64,000 nucleotides of DNA from Candidatus Gastranaerophilales bacterium (lineage in GTDB: Bacteria; Cyanobacteriota; Vampirovibrionia; Gastranaerophilales; Gastranaerophilaceae), in assembly GCA_900768915.1 (NCBI GenBank), contig CAAGEQ010000022.1:27660-91659 (forward strand), given 5' to 3'. Position 1 is the stretch's first letter. Every line of letters starts with the position of its first letter. The translations under genes and the position numbers were made by a program. Under the pieces are notes generated by a model, which had not been told where the DNA came from, did not search any database, and saw only the letters and a program-made list of their open reading frames with translations. Positions 53,129-63,400 of this stretch are shown here, one piece after another.

Positions 53129-54526
53129 ATGGAAATAAAAATTATTTCTGATGCAAAAACTCAAAAATGCGATGTTCTTGTAGTAAACATGTTTGAAGGC
53201 AAAAAAACTACAGAAGATATTGCTAACAAATATGCATTAGAAGAAGACAAATTTGAAGGTAAATTTGGTACTACATATTTATTACCAACTTATGGAAAAC
53301 AACCTGCAAGAAAAATCTTAGTAATTGGTTTCGGTAAAAAAGAAGAATTCAATCCTGACAAACTAAGACAAGCAGTTGCTAAATCAATAAAAAAAGCAAT
53401 GCAAATTGAAGCAAAAACTGTTGCATTTGACTTACAAGATATAGATTTCGATTATGCAGAACAATTTACTTATGGTGCTAAAATTGCAGATTATTCTTTT
53501 GACAAATACAAAAATAAAAAAGATAAAAAAGTGGAAACTGTATATATAAATGCAACAAAAGACCTTGTTGAAAAAGCAGACATCATTACAAAAGCAATGA
53601 AATTAACAAGAGATTTGGCAAACGAACCTGCACAATATGCAACTCCAACAAAATTAGCAGAAGTTGCAGAATCATTTGGTTTAGAAACTAAAATATATGA
53701 CAAAGAAGAATGTGAAAAAATGGGAATGGGTGCATATATTGCAGTAAGCAAAGGCAGCAGCCAACCACCTAAATTTATTCACATGAAATATACTTGTCCA
53801 AACCCTAAAAAAAGAATTGCCATAATTGGTAAAGGCATGTGCTTTGATAGCGGTGGATTAGATATCAAACCTGCATCATCAATGCTAACAATGAAAGATG
53901 ATATGTCAGCAGCAGCATGTATTTTAGGTGTAATGAGTGTTATTAAAGAATTTCACCCAGATGTTGAAGTTAATGGTATTATTGCGGCTTGTGAAAATAT
54001 GCCAGGTTGTTCAGCATACAAACCAGGTGATATTCTAACAGCAAAAAATGGAAAAACTATTGAAGTTGATAATACAGATGCTGAAGGTAGATTAACATTA
54101 GCAGATGCTCTATGCTATGCTGACGAACTAGGTGTTGATGAAATTATTGATTTAGCGACATTAACAGGTGCTTGCGTAGTTGCACTAGGTACTGTTGCCG
54201 CAGGCATTGTTGGTAATAATGATGAACTTGTTAAAAACCTAATTAAAACTGCAAAAGATTGTGGCGAAAGATATTGGGAATTACCAATGTATGAAGAATA
54301 CAAAGAAAGCCTAAAAAGTGATGTAGCCGATATGCAAAATACAGGTTCTCGTTGGGGTGGTGCTTCAACTGCCGGTTTATTTTTAAGAGAATTCGTTAAA
54401 GATGCTAAATGGGCTCACATTGATATTGCAGGTACTGCATTCATTGATAAACCTCAAAATGAATTTATCAAAGGTGCTACAGGTGCTGGTGTAAGAGCAT
54501 TATTAAACTACATACTTGCTCAATAA
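53129..54526 (+). CDS. pepA: Leucyl aminopeptidase (M17)
   Basis: PepA removes N-terminal residues from peptides with two metal ions. The 465-residue protein has the M17 signature N-T-D-A-E-G-R-L, G-K-G-M-C-F-D-S-G-G-L-D, D-D-M-S-A-A-A and R-W-G-G-A-S-T-A-G. The N-terminal macro-like domain covers about 1-150. A strong AAAGGAG precedes the ATG. Monocistronic with its own terminator. Confidence 0.97.
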   Translation: MEIKIISDAKTQKCDVLVVNMFEGKKTTEDIANKYALEEDKFEGKFGTTYLLPTYGKQPARKILVIGFGKKEEFNPDKLRQAVAKSIKKAMQIEAKTVAFDLQDIDFDYAEQFTYGAKIADYSFDKYKNKKDKKVETVYINATKDLVEKADIITKAMKLTRDLANEPAQYATPTKLAEVAESFGLETKIYDKEECEKMGMGAYIAVSKGSSQPPKFIHMKYTCPNPKKRIAIIGKGMCFDSGGLDIKPASSMLTMKDDMSAAACILGVMSVIKEFHPDVEVNGIIAACENMPGCSAYKPGDILTAKNGKTIEVDNTDAEGRLTLADALCYADELGVDEIIDLATLTGACVVALGTVAAGIVGNNDELVKNLIKTAKDCGERYWELPMYEEYKESLKSDVADMQNTGSRWGGASTAGLFLREFVKDAKWAHIDIAGTAFIDKPQNEFIKGATGAGVRALLNYILAQ

Positions 54527-54543
54527 TTTTAATTTATTGATGT

Positions 54544-54582
54544 AAAAAAAGAGAACCTATTGTACAATGGGTTCTCTTTTTT
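54544..54582. terminator. Bidirectional terminator after pepA
   Basis: AAAAAAGAGAACC pairs with GGTTCTCTTTTTT around a 12-base loop, with T-runs on both strands. It serves pepA and the convergent hypothetical gene. Confidence 0.88.
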
Positions 54583-54597
54583 GTGATAGTTGTGATT

Positions 54598-55488
54598 TTA
54601 TGCATTAAACGTCTTGAATGATCTATCAATATTCTTACTTACAATTTGTTTTACTGAATCATATTCAGTTTTTAATGCATTGTGTAAAGAATCTATTTTG
54701 GCAAGTTGTAAATCAAGTTTTTGGTCTTTTGTATTAACATCATCTATTGCTTTTTCATACTTAACAGATGCTAAATCAATCAATTCTTGATTTTTAACTT
54801 CTGTGATATCCGGATCAGATGACATAGATGTTTCTGCAAAGATATTAACTGCTTTACCATCTAAGAATGACTCTTCTTTCGTCATCTTATACAAAGATAC
54901 TTCACCACTATTAAGTGCTTCTGATAACCAATCTCTATCAACTGCGTTTTGTTTACTTATCGGAATAAATCCTCTGCCTGAAACAAGATTACCACTATCG
55001 TCTTGATAACCTCCAATCTGATAATAGATAGATTTCCAGTAATCATAGTTTCCATCTGAACGCATTTCTCTAATATATTCATCTTTTGTTGTTAAATCTG
55101 TTCTACCTGTATATAAATAATTTTTAGCAACAATTTCAAGAAAATCATCAACATTATTTGGCATAGGTGTAATTTTTGATGCAATTTGTTCTGGCAACAA
55201 AATTTTACCACTTGCAGCTTCTGTTAAAGTATATAAAGAATGAACAGCACCTGCATTTGCCATAATCATATTTTGATATGTTATATCCTGATATTCTTTA
55301 CCATCAGCAGTTACCATTGTCATTTGGAACTTAGTAGAGTCTAAAGCTTCTTCATATTCATCATAAGCTTTATTTTTTATATCAGCTAAATCTAATTTTG
55401 AGTATTGCAATGCTTGTGCTTCATATTCTAGGTCGTGCATTCTTGACGTTAATGATAGCAAACGAGCTTGCGATGCTGACATACCCAT
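54598..55488 (-). CDS. Hypothetical protein with S-A-S-Q-A-R-L-L start
   Basis: The 296-residue protein begins M-G-M-S-A-S-Q-A-R-L-L-S-L-T, followed by a long amphipathic helix (about 12-50) and a helical C-terminus (about 235-296). No signal peptide or membrane segment. I recall similar starts in other proteins of this lineage, but no function. A strong AAGGAG precedes it. The pattern of two helical ends around a mixed middle recalls flagellar or secretion-system filament proteins, a weak analogy. It is divergent from the type I secretion locus. Confidence 0.8.
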   Translation of the reverse strand: MGMSASQARLLSLTSRMHDLEYEAQALQYSKLDLADIKNKAYDEYEEALDSTKFQMTMVTADGKEYQDITYQNMIMANAGAVHSLYTLTEAASGKILLPEQIASKITPMPNNVDDFLEIVAKNYLYTGRTDLTTKDEYIREMRSDGNYDYWKSIYYQIGGYQDDSGNLVSGRGFIPISKQNAVDRDWLSEALNSGEVSLYKMTKEESFLDGKAVNIFAETSMSSDPDITEVKNQELIDLASVKYEKAIDDVNTKDQKLDLQLAKIDSLHNALKTEYDSVKQIVSKNIDRSFKTFNA

Positions 55489-55717
55489 AATGTAGTCTCC
55501 TTATAGTTTATTCCCTTTGGTATGGATAACGACATATTTAAGTTAAATCTTTAATATTTTAAGAGAAATTATTACAAAACTTTACAATTGACAAAGTTTA
55601 TTAAGCCAATGTAAAAGAAATATTGACTATGATATATAGATTGAGTTAATCTTGAATTGTTATATATCAATGCACTACATTTTGCTGACTCGATACTTTA
55701 TAATATTGTAGTGAGAA

Positions 55718-57109
55718 ATGAATAAACAAAAACAAATCAATTTCATAATATTTTTACTAGCATTTGTAATAATACAAATCAATTCAACAGTGTATGCAAT
55801 ACAAGATACACCGAAGAAACAAGAAAAAAATAATATATCTCTTGAAAAAATTCAAGAGAAAAAACTTGTTTCAAAAATTGATTTTGAATCTATCTGGGAC
55901 AAAGCGAAAGAGCATTCTTATGATTTAAAGATTGCTGATTTTAACATTTTAATTTCAAAACAAGATATTAGAGGAGCACGTTCTGAATATTTCCCTAAAT
56001 TAATTGCATCTGCCGGTACAGAATATACAAAGAATTATAGAGATAATCGTGACACAACAGTTATGTCTATTGGTGAAAGTTTCATCAATCCTTATACTAG
56101 ATACCAATCAATTATGGGTATAACATTGACGTACAATCTTTTTGATTTTGGTGTTAGAAAAGGTAATCTTGATATTGCAAAAGAAGATGTTGTCCTAAAA
56201 GAACTTGAACAACAAGACAAAATTCAAGAACTTAATTTAAACCTTGTTGATACGTATAGCAAAATTCTTATTACACAAAAACAAATTGAACTTAATAAAA
56301 AAATATTAGATTTAGAAAATAAAAACTTACAAGCAAAAGAACGTCTATTCAATGCTGGTGAATTGTCAAAAACAGAACTCAATGATGAAAAGGTTAAAAT
56401 AGAAAAAGTTAAACAAAAAATAAATGAATTATGTTCAATGTATGAAGAATCACTAAACTGGCTATCTTTTTATACTGGTGAAGAATACAATACAAACAAT
56501 TTAAAAGTTGTAGAAATTAAAAAACCTGATTTTGATGTAACTGAATTTCGAGATTATACAAAGAGTATCAAATGGCGTATGAAAGAACGTGAACTAATGA
56601 AAAAAGAACTAGAAATAAAAGTTGCCAAAAGAACTAACTATCCAAAGGTTAATGCTTATGGAAGGTACTATATATATGGTTCTGACCCCGTTAGTTATAA
56701 CGATAATTTAGGTGATATTAGACCATCAAACTTTACAGTTGGTGCTTCAATTAGTATGCTTGCCTTTGATGGTATGAAAAACCGTTCTAACATTCAAAAG
56801 AAAATTTTAGAATACAAACAACTACAAGTGGAACGTGACAAATCAATTGCTGAACTTATGATGAAACTAGCAAATATGAGAAGTAATTTAATCTATTTAG
56901 ATAAACAAGTTGATAACAACAAAAAAATAATCAAAGAACTAACAGACAAACAAAAGTCTATTCATAGATTAGTTGCAAAACAGTTAGCAACACCGTTAGA
57001 GGAAAATGATGCAAATATTGAATTGCTTGAACAAGAAATTGAACTTACAAAAAATAGCATAACTGCTATTGCGATAACAAAAGGAATACAAATTTTAACA
57101 ACATATTAG
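55718..57109 (+). CDS. TolC-family outer-membrane channel protein
   Basis: The 463-residue protein has a signal peptide (M-N-K-Q-K-Q-I...S-T-V-Y-A). The outer-membrane efflux protein pattern then repeats twice: long coiled-coil helices (about 150-260 and 350-460) separated by strands that should form the barrel. It gives type I exporters an exit through the outer membrane. It is first of three exporter genes, 11 bp before the ABC component. Confidence 0.9.
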   Translation: MNKQKQINFIIFLLAFVIIQINSTVYAIQDTPKKQEKNNISLEKIQEKKLVSKIDFESIWDKAKEHSYDLKIADFNILISKQDIRGARSEYFPKLIASAGTEYTKNYRDNRDTTVMSIGESFINPYTRYQSIMGITLTYNLFDFGVRKGNLDIAKEDVVLKELEQQDKIQELNLNLVDTYSKILITQKQIELNKKILDLENKNLQAKERLFNAGELSKTELNDEKVKIEKVKQKINELCSMYEESLNWLSFYTGEEYNTNNLKVVEIKKPDFDVTEFRDYTKSIKWRMKERELMKKELEIKVAKRTNYPKVNAYGRYYIYGSDPVSYNDNLGDIRPSNFTVGASISMLAFDGMKNRSNIQKKILEYKQLQVERDKSIAELMMKLANMRSNLIYLDKQVDNNKKIIKELTDKQKSIHRLVAKQLATPLEENDANIELLEQEIELTKNSITAIAITKGIQILTTY

Positions 57110-57120
57110 GATAATATAAA

Positions 57121-59271
57121 ATGGAAGAACAAAACAACACAAATTCAACAGAGCATAAAAAACGTAACGTCAATAGTGGTTTAGTATCATTAGAACTTGT
57201 TGCACGAATAAACAAGATTGATATTGATATGCGTTCTGTTGTAAGAGAATTTGGTATAGAAAGTGCTGATACAACACCAGAAGAACTTATGCGAATAGCA
57301 AAAAGTCGTGGTTTTAAAATAAAGAAAAAGAAATTAACTTTAAAAGATTACAGCGACAAATATCCATTACCCGCAATAATCCAATTAAAAGATGATACAT
57401 ACATTGTGTTACTTGCACTAAGACCTGATGACAATAAAGTTTTGATAATAAAACCATTAGCAAAACACCCTGAAGCATTTTCTTATGACGAATTACAAGA
57501 GCAAATGAAAGATGAAATACTTGTATTAGCACACAAATTGCTTGATGATGATGTAAAATTTGGTTTTAAATGGTTCTTCAATGAGATTTTCAAATACAAA
57601 AAAATCATTGGACAAGTACTTTTAGGTTCATTTGTTGTTCAATTGTTTGGACTTGTAACACCATTATTTACACAGGTTATCTTAGATAAAGTTTTGGTAC
57701 ATAGAACGATTGCAACACTTGATGTTTTAGCACTAGCATTCATTGTTGTTTCAGTATTTGAATTACTTTTGAACTTGTCAAGAAACTATATTTTTATACA
57801 TACAACTAGCAAAATTGATGCGAAACTAGGTTCTAAACTATTCAAGCATCTCTTCCAATTATATTATGTATATTTTGAAAAAAGGCAAGTTGGTAACATT
57901 ATTGCAAGAGTTCGAGAATTAGACAGAATAAGAGAATTTATTACGAATAAATCTGTATCCGTTGTAATTGATTCATTCTTTTCTCTTGTATTTGTTGGAA
58001 TTATGCTTTTATATAGCGTAAAACTTACTTTCATATCATTAGGATTTTTAGCAATTATTGCAATCATATATTTAATAATTACACCAGAACTAAGAGCAAG
58101 ATTAGAAGAAAAATTTCAAATGGGTGCTCATTCAAATTCTTACTTAGTTGAAGCAGTAACTGGTGTGCAAACAGTTAAAGCCTTAGCCATTGAAGGTTCA
58201 ATGATTAGAAAATGGGAAGATAAACTTGCAAAATACATCAAATCGAGTTTCAACCTTGCAATAATGGGTAATTTTACAGGTTCAATCTGTGGATTTTTAC
58301 AAAAAGCAATGACTATTGCAATTTTATATGTCGGTGTAATCCTTGTTATTGAAAACAAACTTACAATCGGTCAATTAATTGCGTTCCAAATGTTTTCTGG
58401 TCAATTTAGTGCTCCAATGCTCAGACTTGTTGGTTTATGGAACGAGTTTCAACAAACATTACTTGCCGTTGATAGAATAGGTGATATTTTAAACAGTCCT
58501 GTTGAAATCCAATCAAAAACTGCTGTAACATTGAATGACGTCAAAGGTGATATAAAACTAGAAAATTTGTCGTTCAGATACAATATTGAATCACCAAACG
58601 TATTAAAGAACATTAATCTTCATATAAAAGCAGGTACAAAAGTTGGTTTTGTAGGACGTAGTGGTAGTGGAAAATCTACACTAACAAAATTGATACAAAG
58701 AATGTATTACACAACAGAAGGAACTATATACATTGATGATATTGATATTAGGAACATCAACCCCGTATGGTTAAGAACAAATATTGGTATAGTTTTGCAA
58801 GAAAACTACTTGTTCTCTGGTACAATCAGAGATAACATCTCATTACCACGACCAAATGTTCCAATGGAAGGAGTTATTCAAGTTGCAAAGATTGCAGGTG
58901 CACATGAATTCATATCAAAACTACCAAAAGGCTATGACACAGAGGTTGGTGAACGTGGTTCAAGCCTTTCAGGTGGACAAAAGCAAAGAATTGCTATTGC
59001 AAGAGCATTGATTTCTAACCCTAAAATCTTAATCTTTGATGAAGCAACATCAGCACTTGACTACGAATCAGAAAAAATAATTAGAGATAATATGGCAATG
59101 ATTTCAGAGGGTAGAACAACAATTATCATTGCTCACAGACTTTCTACAATAAAAGATTGTGATGTTATTGTTTGTTTTGATAATGGTAATATTGTTGAAA
59201 TTGGAACTCACGATGAATTAATCAATACAAACGGTTATTATCACAAACTATATTTGGCTCAATCTACATAG
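57121..59271 (+). CDS. Type I secretion ABC exporter with inactive C39-like domain
   Basis: The 716-residue protein is built like HlyB/LapB. A C39-like domain (about 15-140) comes first; the catalytic Cys is replaced by Ser (S19 in N-S-G-L), so it should bind rather than cleave its substrate. The transmembrane domain (about 155-440) follows. The ATPase domain has Walker A G-R-S-G-S-G-K-S-T near 513-521, signature L-S-G-G-Q-K-Q-R, Walker B I-L-I-F-D-E-A-T-S-A-L-D and the H-loop I-I-A-H-R. It moves unfolded protein with a C-terminal signal, most likely the RTX protein encoded two genes downstream. Confidence 0.95.
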   Translation: MEEQNNTNSTEHKKRNVNSGLVSLELVARINKIDIDMRSVVREFGIESADTTPEELMRIAKSRGFKIKKKKLTLKDYSDKYPLPAIIQLKDDTYIVLLALRPDDNKVLIIKPLAKHPEAFSYDELQEQMKDEILVLAHKLLDDDVKFGFKWFFNEIFKYKKIIGQVLLGSFVVQLFGLVTPLFTQVILDKVLVHRTIATLDVLALAFIVVSVFELLLNLSRNYIFIHTTSKIDAKLGSKLFKHLFQLYYVYFEKRQVGNIIARVRELDRIREFITNKSVSVVIDSFFSLVFVGIMLLYSVKLTFISLGFLAIIAIIYLIITPELRARLEEKFQMGAHSNSYLVEAVTGVQTVKALAIEGSMIRKWEDKLAKYIKSSFNLAIMGNFTGSICGFLQKAMTIAILYVGVILVIENKLTIGQLIAFQMFSGQFSAPMLRLVGLWNEFQQTLLAVDRIGDILNSPVEIQSKTAVTLNDVKGDIKLENLSFRYNIESPNVLKNINLHIKAGTKVGFVGRSGSGKSTLTKLIQRMYYTTEGTIYIDDIDIRNINPVWLRTNIGIVLQENYLFSGTIRDNISLPRPNVPMEGVIQVAKIAGAHEFISKLPKGYDTEVGERGSSLSGGQKQRIAIARALISNPKILIFDEATSALDYESEKIIRDNMAMISEGRTTIIIAHRLSTIKDCDVIVCFDNGNIVEIGTHDELINTNGYYHKLYLAQST

Positions 59272-59280
59272 GAGTACGAA

Positions 59281-60333
59281 ATGAATTTCAAAGAAAAACT
59301 TATAAAAATTAAAGATATAATTTTAGCAAAAGAAGACGATTACCACGAATTTGAACCACTTTTGACAGAAATAGAAGATAGTCCACTTAATCCTATTGGA
59401 AACACAGTTTTTTGGACAATTATTATATTTATGTTCATTGCTGGATTATGGATGTACTTTGGAAAAGTCGATATTGTAATAACAGCACGTGGTATGGTTA
59501 TACCTGCAGGAGAAGAAAAAGTTATCCAATCGTTAGATAAAGGTGTCGTAACAGAAATTCCTGTTAATGAAGGACAATATGTCCATAAAGGAGAAGTTGT
59601 TGCTATTGTTTCACCGGCAGAATATGAGCCTAAACTAGAACTAAATAATATAAGACAAGAAGAAGCAAGAGTATCAGAACAGATTGCATCAGATTCTACA
59701 AAACTGAGAATTGCAAACGACAAAAGGGCAAGACTAAATACTGTAAAAGATATAATTCCAAAAGCGAGATATGATGAAGCAGTAAGTGAAAGTACCGAAT
59801 TATCACATAATATTGGTGCAATGAGAGCATCATTAGCAGAGTTAAAAAACAAACGTATTCAAATAGAAAAACAAAAACAAATAATTAAAGCACCACTAGA
59901 TGGTTATGTAAACAAAATATTAGTACATACTATTGGTGGAGTTGTAACTCCGGCACAACCATTATTAACAATCGTTCCTAAAAATGCTGATTTGATGATT
60001 AAAGCACAAGTAATGAACCAAGATGCAGGCTTTGTTGAAACAGGTATGCCAGTATCAATCAAGGTTGATACTTACAATTTCCAAAAATACGGAATACTAA
60101 AAGGTATTGTAACTGTTGTTTCACCTAATAGTGTTCAAGATGAGAAACTAGGACCAGTTTATGAAGTTTATATAAAACCAGAAAATACAAACCTTGTTGT
60201 TGAAGGAAAAGAACAAAGTATCAAATTTGGTATGTCAACAACAAACGAAATTAAAATAGGTAAAAGACGTATAATCGAATTCTTTATCTATCCATTGATT
60301 AAATATCTTGATGAAAGTATTAAAGTTTCATAA
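59281..60333 (+). CDS. HlyD-family membrane fusion protein
   Basis: The 350-residue protein has a cytoplasmic start (about 1-40), one membrane helix (about 42-60) and periplasmic lipoyl halves (V-I-P-A-G-E-E-K-V-I-Q-S and I-I-K-A-P-L-D-G-Y-V-N-K) around a short coiled coil (about 120-200). It bridges the ABC exporter and the TolC-like channel. It starts 9 bp after the ABC gene. The coiled coil is shorter than in E. coli HlyD (478 residues). Confidence 0.93.
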   Translation: MNFKEKLIKIKDIILAKEDDYHEFEPLLTEIEDSPLNPIGNTVFWTIIIFMFIAGLWMYFGKVDIVITARGMVIPAGEEKVIQSLDKGVVTEIPVNEGQYVHKGEVVAIVSPAEYEPKLELNNIRQEEARVSEQIASDSTKLRIANDKRARLNTVKDIIPKARYDEAVSESTELSHNIGAMRASLAELKNKRIQIEKQKQIIKAPLDGYVNKILVHTIGGVVTPAQPLLTIVPKNADLMIKAQVMNQDAGFVETGMPVSIKVDTYNFQKYGILKGIVTVVSPNSVQDEKLGPVYEVYIKPENTNLVVEGKEQSIKFGMSTTNEIKIGKRRIIEFFIYPLIKYLDESIKVS

Positions 60334-60382
60334 ATTTTCACAACTTTTACAAGTTTAATTTTAACAAATATACTCCTATCTA

Positions 60383-60391
60383 TGATATAAT
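60383..60391 (+). promoter_or_regulatory. Promoter of the RTX-like gene
   Basis: TGATATAAT is an extended -10 element with a perfect TATAAT (60386-60391). TTAACA lies 19 bp before it. The leader is about 45 bases and ends in TAGGAG before the ATG, so the substrate gene can be expressed apart from the exporter. Confidence 0.62.
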
Positions 60392-60441
60392 TATTTATGC
60401 AAATTTAATAATTATAGTGTTCAGAATAGGAGTTTTTACGA

Positions 60442-63400
60442 ATGGCAGTTATCGAAATTAAAGAAAATAATGCAACTTTAACAAAGAAAAATGATGAAGT
60501 TGTTATAACAAAAGATGATGGTGATATTACAATCAATAATTCAACAAACAAAGGTAAAGATATCTTATCTTTTGATGAAAACGATTACTCAAAAGGTAGT
60601 TTTTCAACTGCCAAAAGTGGTAGAGATTTAGTCCTAACATATACAGAAAGTGATGAAAATAGTTTTACTCAAAATATCACTATTAAAAATTATTTTTCAA
60701 AAGATGGTCGTTCAACATCTTCATCAATTCATGGTTATAAACTGGGTGAAACAGAAACTAAACTTACTGATTTATACATAAACGAAATCAACGAACAATC
60801 ATACAAAAAGAATACAATTAATGGCACTATGTTTAACGATTTAATTATAGGTACCGATAATTCTGATAAAATCTATACTGGTGCTGGCGATGACGTAATT
60901 ATTGCAAGCAAAGGTAATGACACTATTTATATGAATTGCTCTGATTGGAGTACAAAAACTTTAAAATTTGAAGAAGAATCAGATTTGACTTATGAAAGAA
61001 AAGGAAATGATTTGATAATTACAGTTAATAATTCTAAAGATAATACTGTAACTATTAAGGATATTTTTAAACCTACATTTAAGGCAAATCTTAGAATTGA
61101 TAATGGAACAGATACAAGTGAAGATAAGCCATACATAGAAGAACTCTTAAAAAAAGAAGGTTTATTAACCTATGACAAATCAGATGCTAACAAAGGACAA
61201 AAAATAGTTGGTACATATTTTGATGAAACATTTATTGGTTCTGATAAAGCAGATAAAATTTATACTGGAGAAGGTAATGATACAATCATTGCAAGCAAAG
61301 GTAATGATATTATTTATATGAATGAATGGGGAACAAAAACTTTAAAATTCGAAAAAAAATCCGATTTAACATATACGAGATATGGCAATGATTTAAAAAT
61401 AACTGTTAATGGTTCGGCAAATGATACTGTAACAATTAAAGATATTTTTAAACCTACATTTAAAGCAGATATTTGTATTGCAAATGGTGAAGATATAGAA
61501 TATGGAAATCCGACATTAGAATCAATTTTAAAAGAACAAGGTTTCTTAACCTATGACAAATCAGATGCTAACAAAGGACAAAAAATAGTTGGTACATATT
61601 TTGGTGATACATTTATAGGTTCTGATAAAGCAGATAAAATCTATACTGGTGCAGGTAATGATACAATCAAATCTGGTAAAGGTAACGACACTATTTATAT
61701 AAATGGTAGTGGAGAAAAAACTTTTGAATTTGATAAAGGTCAAGGTGACAACATCATTTTAGGATTTAATAAAGCAGATGAAGTTATTATCAATTTTAAA
61801 GATGGTGATAACGGTGCTATTACTCCTACATTCACGAGATATGGTAATGATTTATACATAAATGCTGAATATGATGAAAGCAATGAAGATTTAGATACAA
61901 ATATCAAAATTTCTGGTTTCTTCAAACTAACAGAAGAAGAACAAAACAAACTTGTTGGTTGGGAATCTAACACCGATTTAGATATTATCGGCAAAGGTAC
62001 TATCTATGGCGATGACAAGAATAATGTTATTGAAGGCTCATTAAAAGCCGATAAAATTTATACAGGTGCCGGTGATGATACAATCATTGCTGATAGAGGT
62101 AACGATATTATTAACATTACAGATAGCGGCAACAAAGAAATTTGTATTAGTGACGGTGACGGAAATGACACAATATACGGTATCTTTAATAGCACAAAAA
62201 CCAATATTTCATTTATGAAAGAGGGTGAAGATACATCAGAACAAAATAAAAACCTTTCTTTCAGCAAATCTAATAAGGATTTAGTTATCGTTAGAAAAGC
62301 TGAAATAAAAGGAAAAGAAAAACAAGAATACACAATTATTAAAGATGCATTGAATGAAAGTTTTGAAAATATTAGTAATAAACTTACAATCAACGGTGAA
62401 ACAATAGATTTTTCTGATGAATCACTATATATTCAAGTTGATATTGCTAAACAAAAGAAAAATGCTGCTGGCATTTATGAAGGTACGGACGCAAAAGACG
62501 TTATTCATGATATTAACAAAAATACCATTATCGCTGGTGGTAAAGGTAATGATGAAATATATCTTGGCAAAAAAGGTCATACAGAAGTAATCATTGGAGA
62601 TGGCGATGGTGTTGATATAATTTCTGGTGTTGATTTTGACGAAAGAAATAGTGTATCTATAAACTTTACTGAGGCAACAGAATTTGATATTGCACAAAAC
62701 CAAAATGTTGAAAACTATGATTATGAAATAAATACAGGAAAAGGTGAAGGAGCAATCATTGATAACATTGCTAATATAAATGATAATGTTGAACTTGTTG
62801 CAAGTTCAGAGGAAGATAAAACTTTCGATATAAATGGAAACATTTCAATTACATCAACATCAAAAAATACAAATGATACATACAATATCAACTACTCAAG
62901 TTGGGAAGATATAGAAATCGAAGATGAAGGTGGTAATGATATAATCAACTTTACAGATTCTGTTGCAGAAAATGATTTGGTTGGATTCTTTGATGTTGCT
63001 AAATCATCAAAATACGAAAAGAAATTAACATCTGATTTAATAATCACAAGAAAAAATGATTTAGATAATTTTATAAATGATAGAGAATTAAACATAATTT
63101 CAGTTTATAATTATTTTGATAGAGATGGTTATACTATCAATTTGAAAAACGGTGAAGATACAACTCAAATATTTAAGAAAGATGAAAACTTAGATGCACT
63201 TAAAAAAGATGTTGTGAATTTCTTAAAAACTACAAAATACAATACTGTTTCAGAAGCAATGATAAAAAGAAACAAAAATATTCAACAAGGATTGGTAGAT
63301 GTATTTGCTGATGGTAAAAATACATACAACATCGGTCATTCTAGAAAAACTCAAACAGTTACTGATAACATTGGTGATAATGATGTTTATAACGTAAATA

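Noticed and set aside
60371..60433. ACTCCTAT upstream and ATAGGAGT at the ribosome binding site could pair and hide the RTX start
   Set aside because: The upstream copy lies before the predicted transcription start, so it would not be in the main mRNA; relevant only for read-through transcripts.
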